Part shown: positions 45,477 through 53,860 of the stretch, one piece after another | How the letters are laid out: each line of letters begins with the position of its first letter | How positions within the stretch are numbered: position 1 is the stretch's first letter | Assembly: GCA_964454335.1 (NCBI GenBank) | Contig: CAYVVT010000010.1 | Span: forward strand, 1-64,000 | Direction of reading: 5' to 3' | DNA length: 64,000 nucleotides | Source: CAYVVT01 sp964454335 | GTDB taxonomy: Bacteria > Fidelibacterota > UBA8477 > JABMPR01 | Made by a program: the position numbers and the translations under genes | The notes under the pieces: generated by a model | The model's database searches: none | Told to the model about the DNA's origin: nothing | The model's input: the letters and a program-made list of their open reading frames with translations, nothing else

Positions 45477-46106
45477 TTATCGGGATCTGTGCTTCGCGCT
45501 CCAGATGGCACCGTAGATATCCGCCGACCAGAGCAGAATGGTCAGCCCCCCATCGAGAATGACCCATCCTGTATTCTCTGCTTCATAGTGTTGCACGGTG
45601 GCGTAGGCAAAGCTGCCTATCAGCAGAAAGCTCAGCAGGCCATCCAGTGGTCGACCGGCATATACACGCCCGAGACCTGGAACGATAGAAAGCGTCGCGG
45701 CGAGTGCCGGTGATCGTGCTGGCGATTCCGCTGCCATAAAATCCACGGGCTCGAGAAGACGTCCATCCACGTGCAGCGATGGGTCGGGAGAATCCATGTG
45801 GTTGTGTCGCGCTGAGGGATTGCAGCGCAGGATCCGGTCTGTGCCTACCACCATTCCCGCCAGGACGCCATGTTCCTCGATGGCCAGGGCGGCAAAATGG
45901 GAGCATGACGGTTCGAATTGGCAGTTGTATCCTGGATGACCGTAGGTGAAGTGTTGCCAGCTGCTGAGGGGCTTTAAGGCCAGACGCTGAAAGAGGGTAA
46001 GATCATGTTGGAAAAGGGAATCGACAGGCACCTGAGCATAGCCCATTGATGCTGCTAAAACACAAAGACCAATGCAGATCAGGGTGTGCTTTAATCTACC
46101 TGTCAT
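45477..46106 (-). CDS. YidD-like domain fused to TM2-like domain
   Basis: 209 residues. After a signal peptide (ending SMGYAQ) comes a YidD (membrane protein insertion efficiency factor) domain with CQFEPSCSHFAALAIEEHG and RILRCNP. The C-terminal third has two helices with SIVPGLGRVYAGRPLDG, the TM2/DUF5683 pattern, and a final segment. Bacterial YidD is normally about 70-90 residues with no such extension. An insertase-accessory role is plausible for the first part; the fusion's function is unknown. Confidence 0.8.
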   Translation of the reverse strand: MTGRLKHTLICIGLCVLAASMGYAQVPVDSLFQHDLTLFQRLALKPLSSWQHFTYGHPGYNCQFEPSCSHFAALAIEEHGVLAGMVVGTDRILRCNPSARHNHMDSPDPSLHVDGRLLEPVDFMAAESPARSPALAATLSIVPGLGRVYAGRPLDGLLSFLLIGSFAYATVQHYEAENTGWVILDGGLTILLWSADIYGAIWSAKHRSR

Positions 46107-46125
46107 TCACCCTCGGGCCGCTTAC

Positions 46126-46854
46126 TCAGGGTTGCTGAAAGGGCCGGTTCAGTAAGGTCCCCACCTGTCCGAAGAAATGATCATATAATTCGGGATCCTG
46201 CACTGGACCCGTTTTCTGCAGGATACCATCATCAAAATAGCTGCCCTGGATACTCAATCTCAATTCGGTCTGGCCATAACCTGTATCCATCAGATTTACA
46301 GTGATCTTGTATTCGTAGTAACTGGCTCCGGTGGGATAATCAGGTCCACCCCAATATGAATGTTCATGGACAACTGTGCGGTGCCCGCCCCAGAAACAAC
46401 CCTGGTCGTGATCATGGTCGTAATCCTCATCATCGTCATCATCGTCGAAGAATGGACCATCGAATATGGCGGACAGGATCAGGGCCACAGCAGCGAATAT
46501 CCCCACCACGAGACAAAATGTCTCGGCATCTGAGAGACCTTCTTCGGTGGTCACCGGCGGTTCCTCCCGGGAAATGGTACCCTGTGGCCGCTGGGTCTTC
46601 TTGCTGGCGTTGATCAATCCCAGATCTGTGTTCACCACGTCCAGACTGAAATGCAGGTCCTGGAGCACGGTAACCACTGCTTTAGCCACCTCATCAGGAG
46701 CTCCCTGGATGACCTTGGTACTGAGCTGCCGGGCCTGTTCGACCGGCAATTCAGTGGGACGAGGTGTGCATCCCATCAGAAAGGTGATAAGGTAGATTTT
46801 GAGCGCCAGTGTCAGTCCGCCGAGGATTCTTTGGCGCAGTTTGTGTGATCTCAT
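46126..46854 (-). CDS. Lipoprotein with Asp/His-rich segment
   Basis: 242 residues, not recognised. The lipoprotein signal ends in LMGC. An alpha-beta domain follows (about 30-95), then one hydrophobic stretch (FCLVVGIFAAVALILS). After it comes an acidic and histidine-rich run, FFDDDDDDEDYDHDHD, followed by GCFWGGHR. The rest is beta-rich. The Asp/His run is a likely metal-binding region. It starts 20 bases upstream of the YidD-TM2 gene. Confidence 0.75.
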   Translation of the reverse strand: MRSHKLRQRILGGLTLALKIYLITFLMGCTPRPTELPVEQARQLSTKVIQGAPDEVAKAVVTVLQDLHFSLDVVNTDLGLINASKKTQRPQGTISREEPPVTTEEGLSDAETFCLVVGIFAAVALILSAIFDGPFFDDDDDDEDYDHDHDQGCFWGGHRTVVHEHSYWGGPDYPTGASYYEYKITVNLMDTGYGQTELRLSIQGSYFDDGILQKTGPVQDPELYDHFFGQVGTLLNRPFQQP

Positions 46855-47021
46855 GATCTCACCCCCTAAGTTCCTTCTTTTTCTCGTCCTTAGCTGATGG
46901 TACGGCTTTCTTGAGGTAATTGAAAGTGGTTTCAGCGGAGCTTCATTCTAATTTGATCCCCGTCAACTGCGCGCATGCGCGTGGGAACATTCCTGGAACA
47001 GTGGGGAGAAGGAGTTATAAG

Positions 47022-47978
47022 TTGAAAAACTCAGTCATATTCATTTTCACGATCTGTCTTGTAGCCTGCTCATCGGCTGATAAACCGGAGGGGCAGATGG
47101 AATTGCCAGATTTTGACAGCTGGTGGGATTACAATGATCCTGCTGCCACTGAGGAGAAGTTCAATTCACTGCTGCCACAGGCACAAGGGTCCGGTGATCT
47201 CGAATACCAACTGGAGTTGCAGACCCAGATCGCCCGTACTCTAGGCTTGCAGCAGAAATTCACGGAGGCACACGCCCTTTTGGATGTCGTGGAATCTCAA
47301 CTTACCGCGAGCACCCTGGTCGCTGCCATTCGATACCGACTGGAGCGGGGACGAAGCTTGAACTCCCATGGTGAGCGGGACAGCTCAGTTTCTTTCTTCC
47401 TGGAAGCCTGGGAGCTGGGCAAGAAGGCGGGCACGGACTTCCACGCGGTTGATGCTGCGCATATGCTGGGGATCGTCACACCGACTGAAGAGCAATTGGA
47501 ATGGAACGAGGAAGCTATGGCCATCGCGGAGGTCAGCGATGATCCGCGAGCGAGGAACTGGCTGGGCTCGCTCTACAATAATATCGGTTGGACCTACCAC
47601 GGTATGGATGATTTCCACAGATCACTTGAACTTTTCGAGAAAGCTCTGGCCTGGAGAGAGGAGAAGGGACAGGAGCGGGAAACACAGATCGCAAAATGGT
47701 GCGTAGCCCGGGCACATCGTTCTCTGGGCAACCTTGAACAATCCCTGGAAATGCAGTTGGAACTGGCCGAGGAGATGGAGGTGCAGGACCAGGCGCCAGA
47801 TGGCTATGTTCACGAGGAGATCGCAGAATGCCTGCTGGCCATGGATCGAGGTGAGGAGTCAAAATCACATTTTAAACAGGCATACGCCCTGCTCTCACAG
47901 GACATCTGGATGGTAAAGAATGAGGTTGAACGGCTTGAGCGGTTGAAGGAGTTGGGGGGAAATCAGCAATTATACTGA
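47022..47978 (+). CDS. TPR-repeat lipoprotein
   Basis: About 318 residues with a lipoprotein signal (IFTICLVAC) and helix pairs of the tetratricopeptide type. Clear units include WLGSLYNNIGWTYHGMDDFHRS and WCVARAHRSLGNLEQSLEM. Start at a TTG with AAGGAG 7 bases upstream; the longer frame to 46920 has no ribosome site. It is the only plus-strand gene in this block and probably acts as a binding scaffold at the envelope. Confidence 0.8.
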   Translation: MKNSVIFIFTICLVACSSADKPEGQMELPDFDSWWDYNDPAATEEKFNSLLPQAQGSGDLEYQLELQTQIARTLGLQQKFTEAHALLDVVESQLTASTLVAAIRYRLERGRSLNSHGERDSSVSFFLEAWELGKKAGTDFHAVDAAHMLGIVTPTEEQLEWNEEAMAIAEVSDDPRARNWLGSLYNNIGWTYHGMDDFHRSLELFEKALAWREEKGQERETQIAKWCVARAHRSLGNLEQSLEMQLELAEEMEVQDQAPDGYVHEEIAECLLAMDRGEESKSHFKQAYALLSQDIWMVKNEVERLERLKELGGNQQLY

Positions 47979-47990
47979 AGATCCCGAGTC

Positions 47991-48173
47991 GTCACCCTGA
48001 GCTTGTCGAAGGGGGCTCGAGGGATGGATCAAATCCGTTCATACAAGAACTATACGCATTAAGCCTTTCTCGACATGGCATCGTTCTTGTGCTGGTTCAA
48101 TAGATTGCTGAATTCACTCGCTTGTCAATCGATGCAGCTTGCGCCTGCCGCCCTTCACCTGGCTCAGGGTGAC
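47991..48173. repeat. Inverted GTCACCCTGAGC repeat
   Basis: GTCACCCTGAGC at 47991-48002 (followed by TTGTCGAAGGG) and GCTCAGGGTGAC at 48162-48173 are perfect inverted copies about 160 bases apart. GTCACCCTGAGC...TGTCGAAGGG is a dispersed intergenic element I know from many bacterial genomes. Confidence 0.7.
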
Positions 48174-48225
48174 AGGCGGGCCAGACAGATCAGGAGGAAC
48201 CTGCTCGCTTCTAAAAGGTATCTCG

Positions 48226-48253
48226 AAAAAACCCCACGTTACCACGTGGGGTT
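48226..48253 (-). terminator. Terminator of the sdh operon
   Basis: On the minus strand AACCCCACGT, a GGTA loop and ACGTGGGGTT are followed by a T run. It lies about 27 bases past the sdhB stop. Confidence 0.88.
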
Positions 48254-48279
48254 CTAAGTTGAAGTATCCTATTTGTAAT

Positions 48280-49020
48280 TTAGTCAATGACTTCCACCGG
48301 CTCCTTAACGCCTTTGTTCATCTTCCTGCGGATGTAAGCAAAGACCTCCAACAGCGGCAGGTCCTTGGGACAGACGTCATCGCAGCCCATCATACCGATG
48401 CAGCCAAACACACCATAATCGGTGGACACGAGTTCAAACCACTCCTGCTCACCGCGTTCATCCCGGGGATCCACCATGAAACGGCCGATACGGTATAAAC
48501 CGGCTGCCCCCAGAAAATCCGGATAGACCTGAGCCGTGGCGCAACCGGCCAGACAGCAACCACATTCGATACAGCGTTCCGATTCGTAGATCTTATTGGC
48601 CGTGGCATTGTCCATGCGTTTTTCTTCAGCGACAGGATCGAACTCCTCCTGTGTATGTATCCATGATTCCACCTGCTCTTCCATCTCCCTGAACCATACG
48701 CCGGTATCCACCGAAAGGTCTCCCAGGAGCTTAAAGAAGGGTAAAGGCTTGAGATCGATCGTATCAGTCAGATCCGAGGTCAGGGTGCGGCAGGCCAGGG
48801 TGGGCCGGCCATTGATCATCATCGCGCATGATCCGCAGATCCCGGCACGGCAGACGAAATCGAACATGAGATCCGGCGCCTGCTCTTCACGGATCCGGTG
48901 CAGGGCAGTAAACAGGTTCATTCGCGGTGTCTCATCGATCTTGAAGGTATCGATCCGCGGTTGATCATTCTCAATACTGGGGTTGTATCTGAAGATGTTG
49001 AATGTCAGTGTCCGGGCCAT
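48280..49020 (-). CDS. sdhB: Succinate dehydrogenase/fumarate reductase iron-sulfur subunit
   Basis: 246 residues carrying three Fe-S clusters between flavin and quinone. The [2Fe-2S] ligands are in CRAGICGSCAMMINGRPTLAC. The 4Fe-4S and 3Fe-4S sites are CIECGCCLAGC and CIGMMGCDDVCP. It starts with TAATG overlap after sdhA. It belongs to the type B complex with one cytochrome b subunit. Confidence 0.95.
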   Translation of the reverse strand: MARTLTFNIFRYNPSIENDQPRIDTFKIDETPRMNLFTALHRIREEQAPDLMFDFVCRAGICGSCAMMINGRPTLACRTLTSDLTDTIDLKPLPFFKLLGDLSVDTGVWFREMEEQVESWIHTQEEFDPVAEEKRMDNATANKIYESERCIECGCCLAGCATAQVYPDFLGAAGLYRIGRFMVDPRDERGEQEWFELVSTDYGVFGCIGMMGCDDVCPKDLPLLEVFAYIRRKMNKGVKEPVEVID

Positions 49021-50969
49021 TACTTAGCCTCCTTGTCACCCAGTTCGGCCCGCCAGGCTTCCTTGGGTAATTTTATTCCAATGGGCTCGGCTGTTGCCAG
49101 CTTCCCATGTGCTTTTTGTTCTGCATCCACCTGTGCATTGTATTCCTCGATGCTCAGATCCATGTTGATCATCTGACCCCCGCCGTAGCCTCTGTCACCG
49201 GGTGGCAGATCCAGGAGACCCACGGGTTCATAGGTGAAATCGGGTTCGTCGGCGCCGTCCGGCCAGCGGGCCAGTGTCCTGTTCAGCCAGTTTTTGTCAT
49301 CTCTGGCCGGATAGTCTTCTCTGGAATGCGCGCCACGGGACTCCGTGCGCAGAGCCGCTCCCTTGGCGATGAGGTATGCCTGCTTGGCCATACCCTCGAT
49401 ACGCAGTGCCTGTGACAACTCCGGGTTCATACCGGGTGCCCGTGTGTGTACCGCGACATTCCGGGTACGTTTGACAACATCCTTCAGCTCGTTCACCGCT
49501 GCCTCCAGACCTTCACCGGTCCGGAAGATATGAACATGCTTCACCAGGATCCGGGCAATGTCATCCCGGAGGGTGAATACATTCTCCCCATCCGGATTGT
49601 TCATCATCCGCCTGATCTTGGCATTCTCACGTTCGGCGAACTCTTCTGCCAGGGTCACCTCGGCCACCAGGTCTGTCTTTTTGGCGAACTCGGCTATACG
49701 TGCGCCCACAACCCTGCCGGCTACCACGGTCTCGGCCAGGGAGTTCCCGCCCAGACGGTTAAAGCCATGCATATCCCAGCAGGCCACCTCACCCAGAGCG
49801 AAGAGGCCCTTAAGGTTGTAGGCATGTCCATCCTTGTTCACCCTGATGCCGCCCATGGAATAGTGCTGTGTCGGACGAACCGGGATCAGTTCCTTGATGG
49901 GATTAACGCCGATGAAGTACATACAGATGTCGTAGACTTCGCGCAGCTTGGTCTGGAGATGCTTCTCACCGAGATGACGCAGGTCTAGCCAGAGATGTTC
50001 CCCATAGGGTGACTGGACGCCTTTGCCTTTGAGCATGTGCTCTTTCATACGCCGACTGACCACATCCCTGGAGGCGAGTTCCTGCTTCTCAGGTTCATAG
50101 TCCGGCATGAAACGGTATTCATCCACATCCAGCAGCAGCCCGCCGTCACCCCGACAGCCTTCGGTTACCAGGATGTCGGTGGGAACAATGCCTGTGGGGT
50201 GGAACTGCACAGCCTCCATATTCGCCAGAGGTACAACGCCGGTTTGCAAGGCCAGCCAACTGCCGGTCCCTTCGTTGATGATGGCGTTGGTGGACTCTCC
50301 GTACAAACGTCCATAACCGCCGGTGGCAATGGCCGTGGCCTTGGCGATGTAGCTGATGATGTCACCGTTGCGCAGATCTCTCACCACAGCACCCAGACAG
50401 GTGCCATCCCGGTGGATGAGCTGCATTGCCTCCATGCGATCATGGACCGTGATCCCCAGCTGGATGGCCAGGTTGTCCATGGTATAGAGGACTGTGTGGC
50501 CGGTACCGTCGGCGGTGTAGCATGTTCGCCATTTCGCGGTACCACCGAAGTCACGTGCAGTGATCAGCCCCTCATTTTCGAATTCTTCAGTGATGGTTGT
50601 CTTCTTGCCCTTGATGTAGACATCGCGGTCGCCGCCTTCAACGCGATTCCAGGGTACTCCGAAATGGGCCATTTCACGCATGGCGATGGGTGCAGTGTCC
50701 GCAAAGATCCGGGCTACTTCCTGATCTGCTCCCCAATCGGAACCCTTGACGGTATCCAACCAGTGAATGGTCTCATTATCACCCTTCCCCATGATGGAGT
50801 TGCCCAACGAGGCCTGCATGCCGCCCTGGGCTGCAGATGAATGACTGCGTTTGGGTGGGACCAGGGACAGCATGATCACATCAAGCCCCTGCATGGCGCT
50901 TTCGATGGCAGCGCGTTCACCGGCCAGGCCGGCACCGATCACCAGGACGTCTGTCGTAATCACTTTCAT
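49020..50969 (-). CDS. sdhA: Succinate dehydrogenase/fumarate reductase flavoprotein
   Basis: 649 residues, FAD-containing catalytic subunit. It has the dinucleotide motif VIGAGLAGERAA, the flavin-linking His43 in RSHSSAAQGG, and the active-site stretch GCRGDGGLL with HPTGIVPT. The start is the ATG of MKVITTDVLV, with GAGGGG 7 bases upstream and a 4-base overlap with sdhC. A longer frame to 51098 is out of place. Confidence 0.95.
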   Translation of the reverse strand: MKVITTDVLVIGAGLAGERAAIESAMQGLDVIMLSLVPPKRSHSSAAQGGMQASLGNSIMGKGDNETIHWLDTVKGSDWGADQEVARIFADTAPIAMREMAHFGVPWNRVEGGDRDVYIKGKKTTITEEFENEGLITARDFGGTAKWRTCYTADGTGHTVLYTMDNLAIQLGITVHDRMEAMQLIHRDGTCLGAVVRDLRNGDIISYIAKATAIATGGYGRLYGESTNAIINEGTGSWLALQTGVVPLANMEAVQFHPTGIVPTDILVTEGCRGDGGLLLDVDEYRFMPDYEPEKQELASRDVVSRRMKEHMLKGKGVQSPYGEHLWLDLRHLGEKHLQTKLREVYDICMYFIGVNPIKELIPVRPTQHYSMGGIRVNKDGHAYNLKGLFALGEVACWDMHGFNRLGGNSLAETVVAGRVVGARIAEFAKKTDLVAEVTLAEEFAERENAKIRRMMNNPDGENVFTLRDDIARILVKHVHIFRTGEGLEAAVNELKDVVKRTRNVAVHTRAPGMNPELSQALRIEGMAKQAYLIAKGAALRTESRGAHSREDYPARDDKNWLNRTLARWPDGADEPDFTYEPVGLLDLPPGDRGYGGGQMINMDLSIEEYNAQVDAEQKAHGKLATAEPIGIKLPKEAWRAELGDKEAK

Positions 50970-51754
50970 ACAGAAACCCCTCCCCAGAAGCCGGTAGCTG
51001 CAACAATGGTTATGGCGCCCCAGACGATGTAGAAACTGAACAGCAGATAGAAACAGGCCTTGGCATACTTGCGGACGAACCAGGTATCCGCAAACCACTT
51101 CACCAACAGCCTGTACACCCCGATTGCCATATGCGCGACAACGGTTGCCATGAGCACCGAATAGAGGATCCAGAGACCGCTACTCATCCGGGCAGTGGTC
51201 AGTTCGGCTGTGAAGCCGAGTTTCTGGCCCACGATGCCCATATCCGAGAACAGATTCCAGGTGATGAGGAACAGATGGAAACCGCCGGTAACCAAGACGA
51301 TCATTCCTGTACGAACCTGGGTGATCCACAGGGATGTTTCAAAATGTTTCCGCAGTCTGATATCGGATCTGGGATCCTGGTTCCATCCTTCATCAGCCTT
51401 TTTAAGCGATTCCCCGAGTTCCAGCATCCGTTTCCGCTCTGCCAGCTTCCCCGGGATCTTCCGGCTGGCCCATACGAAGTGGAAGAAGAAGACTATGGAG
51501 ACCAGGAACACAAGTGGCTGGGCCGTCGGGATCGTGTGCTCCAGGAAATTGGCCATGAAGTCGTAGGCCTCTGCTCCAAAGATGATGGAGGACTCCAGCA
51601 ATAGGTGCCCCATGATAAAAAGGGCCAGGAAGGCGCCCGTTAATGCGCTGATGCGCTCGTCCCGGAGTGCTTTCCTGGCTTTCTTGAAAGCCTCGCTCCC
51701 GGTGCCGTGCCGCGATTCAGCTTCTGGGTAGAGTTCGGTATCAATACCACTCAT
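50966..51754 (-). CDS. sdhC: Succinate dehydrogenase cytochrome b subunit (type B)
   Basis: 262 residues with about five membrane helices and several conserved His residues (FFHFVWASR, GGFHLF, VVAHMAIG) fit to bind two hemes. A single b subunit with five helices is the B-type layout. Direction (oxidation of succinate or reduction of fumarate) cannot be read from sequence. It is first in the operon sdhCAB. Confidence 0.92.
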   Translation of the reverse strand: MSGIDTELYPEAESRHGTGSEAFKKARKALRDERISALTGAFLALFIMGHLLLESSIIFGAEAYDFMANFLEHTIPTAQPLVFLVSIVFFFHFVWASRKIPGKLAERKRMLELGESLKKADEGWNQDPRSDIRLRKHFETSLWITQVRTGMIVLVTGGFHLFLITWNLFSDMGIVGQKLGFTAELTTARMSSGLWILYSVLMATVVAHMAIGVYRLLVKWFADTWFVRKYAKACFYLLFSFYIVWGAITIVAATGFWGGVSV

Positions 51755-51994
51755 CGCAAATGCTCCGATTTATTCGTTTAAATTCTGGTCGTTGAGTAGA
51801 GGAAGATCCATGTGCTAATACACAAATATCCACTTCGTTGAATCATTATCAAGCAATCATTGTCCGACTGCAAAGGCTCCCCCGTTATCAGATCCAATAG
51901 AGTACAAATGTCGCGCCAGTGTCTTTGCCATCGCAATTATTCAAAGTCACCTTATCTTGGGTTGTTCTGAACCACAAAAGAGAGGACCGCAGGT

Positions 51995-53167
51995 ATGAAG
52001 GGCCGCATGATATCATTGGATGTTTTCCGGGGACTCACCGTGGGTCTCATGATCCTGGTGAATAATCCCGGTAGCTGGTCACATGTCTATGGACCTCTGC
52101 GGCATGCCAGCTGGCACGGCTGGACACCAACGGATCTCGTTTTCCCTTTTTTCCTGTTCATCGTGGGTGTTGCCATGGCCTTGTCTTTCTCAAAGCGACT
52201 TGAAGCAGGCGCTTCACAACAGGAACTCACCAAAAAAGTCCTGTCGCGTACCGCCATCATCTTTGGCATGGGTCTCTTTCTGAACGGTTTTCCCTTCAAT
52301 ATCCCCTTGAATGCTGAAATGGCTGAGGGTTTTGGCATACTGGATATCTTTCGCCGATTCCAGACCATTCGCATCTGGGGTGTGTTGCAACGTATCGCCA
52401 TCTGTTATCTCATTGCAGGTCTGATCATCATTCATTTGCGCAGCACCCGGGATCGGGTCCTGGCGGTACTGGGCCTTTTCGCCATCTATGAGTTCTTCAT
52501 GCGGGTCCCGCTGGTAGCGGGCTGGGGAGCCGGCAGCTTTGAGCTTGAAACGAATTTTGTGCGTTACCTGGACATGCTCCTCTTTGGTGAGGCCCATCTT
52601 TATGGTGGGACCGGCGTACCCTTCGACCCCGAAGGTTTTCTCTCTACCCTTCCAGCTGCCGTAACAACTCTTTCGGGATTCTTCGTTGGTGAGTATTTAC
52701 GCAGGGAGATCCCGCACCATGAGAAGTTGGTCAACCTGACCATCCTGGGGATCATCGTTCTGATGGCTGGACAGCTTCTGGGGATCCTGGAGCCTATCAA
52801 CAAGCAGTTATGGACCGTTAGTTATGTCATTGTCATGGCGGGCATGGCCATGCTGACCCTGGCGTTCTCCTCCTGGCTCATCGATGTCCACGGCTGGAAA
52901 TCCTGGTCAAAACCGGCCATCGTATTTGGCAGTAATCCCCTGGTGGTGTTCGTGGGTTCCGGTATTCTTGGTCGCATGCTGTACATGATCAAATGGACCA
53001 ACGATAGCGGCGAGTGGGTGAGTATCAAGGGGGCAATCTACAATGGGTTGCTGGTACCGGTCTTTGGCGACCTGAACGGATCGCTAGCCTACGCTCTCAT
53101 CAACATCCTGTTCTGGCTGGCCATTCTCTGGTGGTTGTATGAGAAGAAGGTTTTTGTGAAAATTTGA
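51995..53167 (+). CDS. Heparan N-acetyltransferase-like membrane protein
   Basis: 390 residues with about ten membrane helices, of the DUF5009/NagX group related to human HGSNAT. The signature is at the N-terminus: RMISLDVFRGLTVGLMILVNN, seen in two parts, then HGWTPTDLVFPFFLFIVG with the conserved His-Asp. It probably transfers acetyl groups from cytoplasmic acetyl-CoA to amino sugars outside. It is divergent from sdhC and stands alone. Confidence 0.9.
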   Translation: MKGRMISLDVFRGLTVGLMILVNNPGSWSHVYGPLRHASWHGWTPTDLVFPFFLFIVGVAMALSFSKRLEAGASQQELTKKVLSRTAIIFGMGLFLNGFPFNIPLNAEMAEGFGILDIFRRFQTIRIWGVLQRIAICYLIAGLIIIHLRSTRDRVLAVLGLFAIYEFFMRVPLVAGWGAGSFELETNFVRYLDMLLFGEAHLYGGTGVPFDPEGFLSTLPAAVTTLSGFFVGEYLRREIPHHEKLVNLTILGIIVLMAGQLLGILEPINKQLWTVSYVIVMAGMAMLTLAFSSWLIDVHGWKSWSKPAIVFGSNPLVVFVGSGILGRMLYMIKWTNDSGEWVSIKGAIYNGLLVPVFGDLNGSLAYALINILFWLAILWWLYEKKVFVKI

Positions 53168-53239
53168 GGATTGGCGGATTAGCTGATTATGATTATAACA
53201 TTTTTCGGTTTTATTATAGTATTAGATACAGCGGGTTCC

Positions 53240-53249
53240 NNNNNNNNNN
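53240..53249. other. Assembly gap (ten N)
   Basis: A run of ten N with low-complexity flanks marks a scaffold join, so the true sequence and length here are unknown. Confidence 0.98.
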
Positions 53250-53303
53250 GGCTCGTGTGCTGGGGGGGGATGCTCGGTTGGGTGTATGGGAATTCGGATT
53301 ATT

Positions 53304-53327
53304 GGCGGATTGGCGGATTGGCGGATT
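53304..53327. repeat. Triple GGCGGATT tandem repeat
   Basis: Three perfect 8-base copies in a row, a further copy at 53173-53180, and degenerate GAATTCGGATT just before. Related units occur inverted on the other side of the four-helix-bundle gene (53822-53841). Confidence 0.85.
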
Positions 53328-53336
53328 AAGATGATC

Positions 53337-53705
53337 TCATTTTTCTGTGGTTTGCAAGTATTTGCGAAATCCTTTGACCTGCTTCCTGAGTGATATCGCC
53401 TGTACATGGATCTGCTCGGCATCAGAATTCAGTTTGAACACATCGGTTAATACATAAGACATTGAGATAATCTCAGAGCAGGATTGTATGGCATAGGTTA
53501 GGTATCTTGCGAACACTCGGTTTGAAGGTGCATCGAAACCCTCAGCGATATTGTTCATTACCGAGAGTGCCGCCCTCTGCAATTGATCCCGCATTCCAAA
53601 ATCCTTACTCAATTTTCTGTCTTCAGTACAAACGGAATACACCAGATCAACCATTTTCCTTGCATCCTGCCACACAGGCATGTCTTCGAAATTCCTGTAA
53701 CGCAT
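53337..53705 (-). CDS. Four-helix-bundle (S23/IVP-like) protein
   Basis: 122 residues: RNFEDMPVWQDARKMVDLVY at the start, then QLQRAALSVMNNIAEGF and ISLRKQVKGFRKYLQ. This is the family found inside some 23S rRNA genes and free in many genomes; its function is not settled. Here it is not in an rRNA gene but in repeat-rich DNA next to an assembly gap. Confidence 0.93.
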   Translation of the reverse strand: MRYRNFEDMPVWQDARKMVDLVYSVCTEDRKLSKDFGMRDQLQRAALSVMNNIAEGFDAPSNRVFARYLTYAIQSCSEIISMSYVLTDVFKLNSDAEQIHVQAISLRKQVKGFRKYLQTTEK

Positions 53706-53860
53706 CGAGAACCTCCAGCAATTGGTTTTGAAACATAGGAAGTGCTTCCAGATTACTGTTTACCCAAAGGTTGGATTGCGTCAGGTGGGAAACTGTGGAA
53801 CACGACCGCGGTCGTTTATTTATCCGAATTCGCTAATCCGCGAATCCGGCAATTCGTGAA

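Larger units (their letters stand above)
47979..48279. other. Gene-free stretch with a composite inverted repeat and terminator
   Basis: The 301 bases between the TPR gene and sdhB hold an inverted repeat (47991-48173) and the sdh terminator (48226-48253), both listed. Nothing else is seen. Confidence 0.6.

Noticed and set aside
49446..50840. Long plus-strand frames inside sdhA
   Set aside because: They are shadows of a strongly conserved gene.
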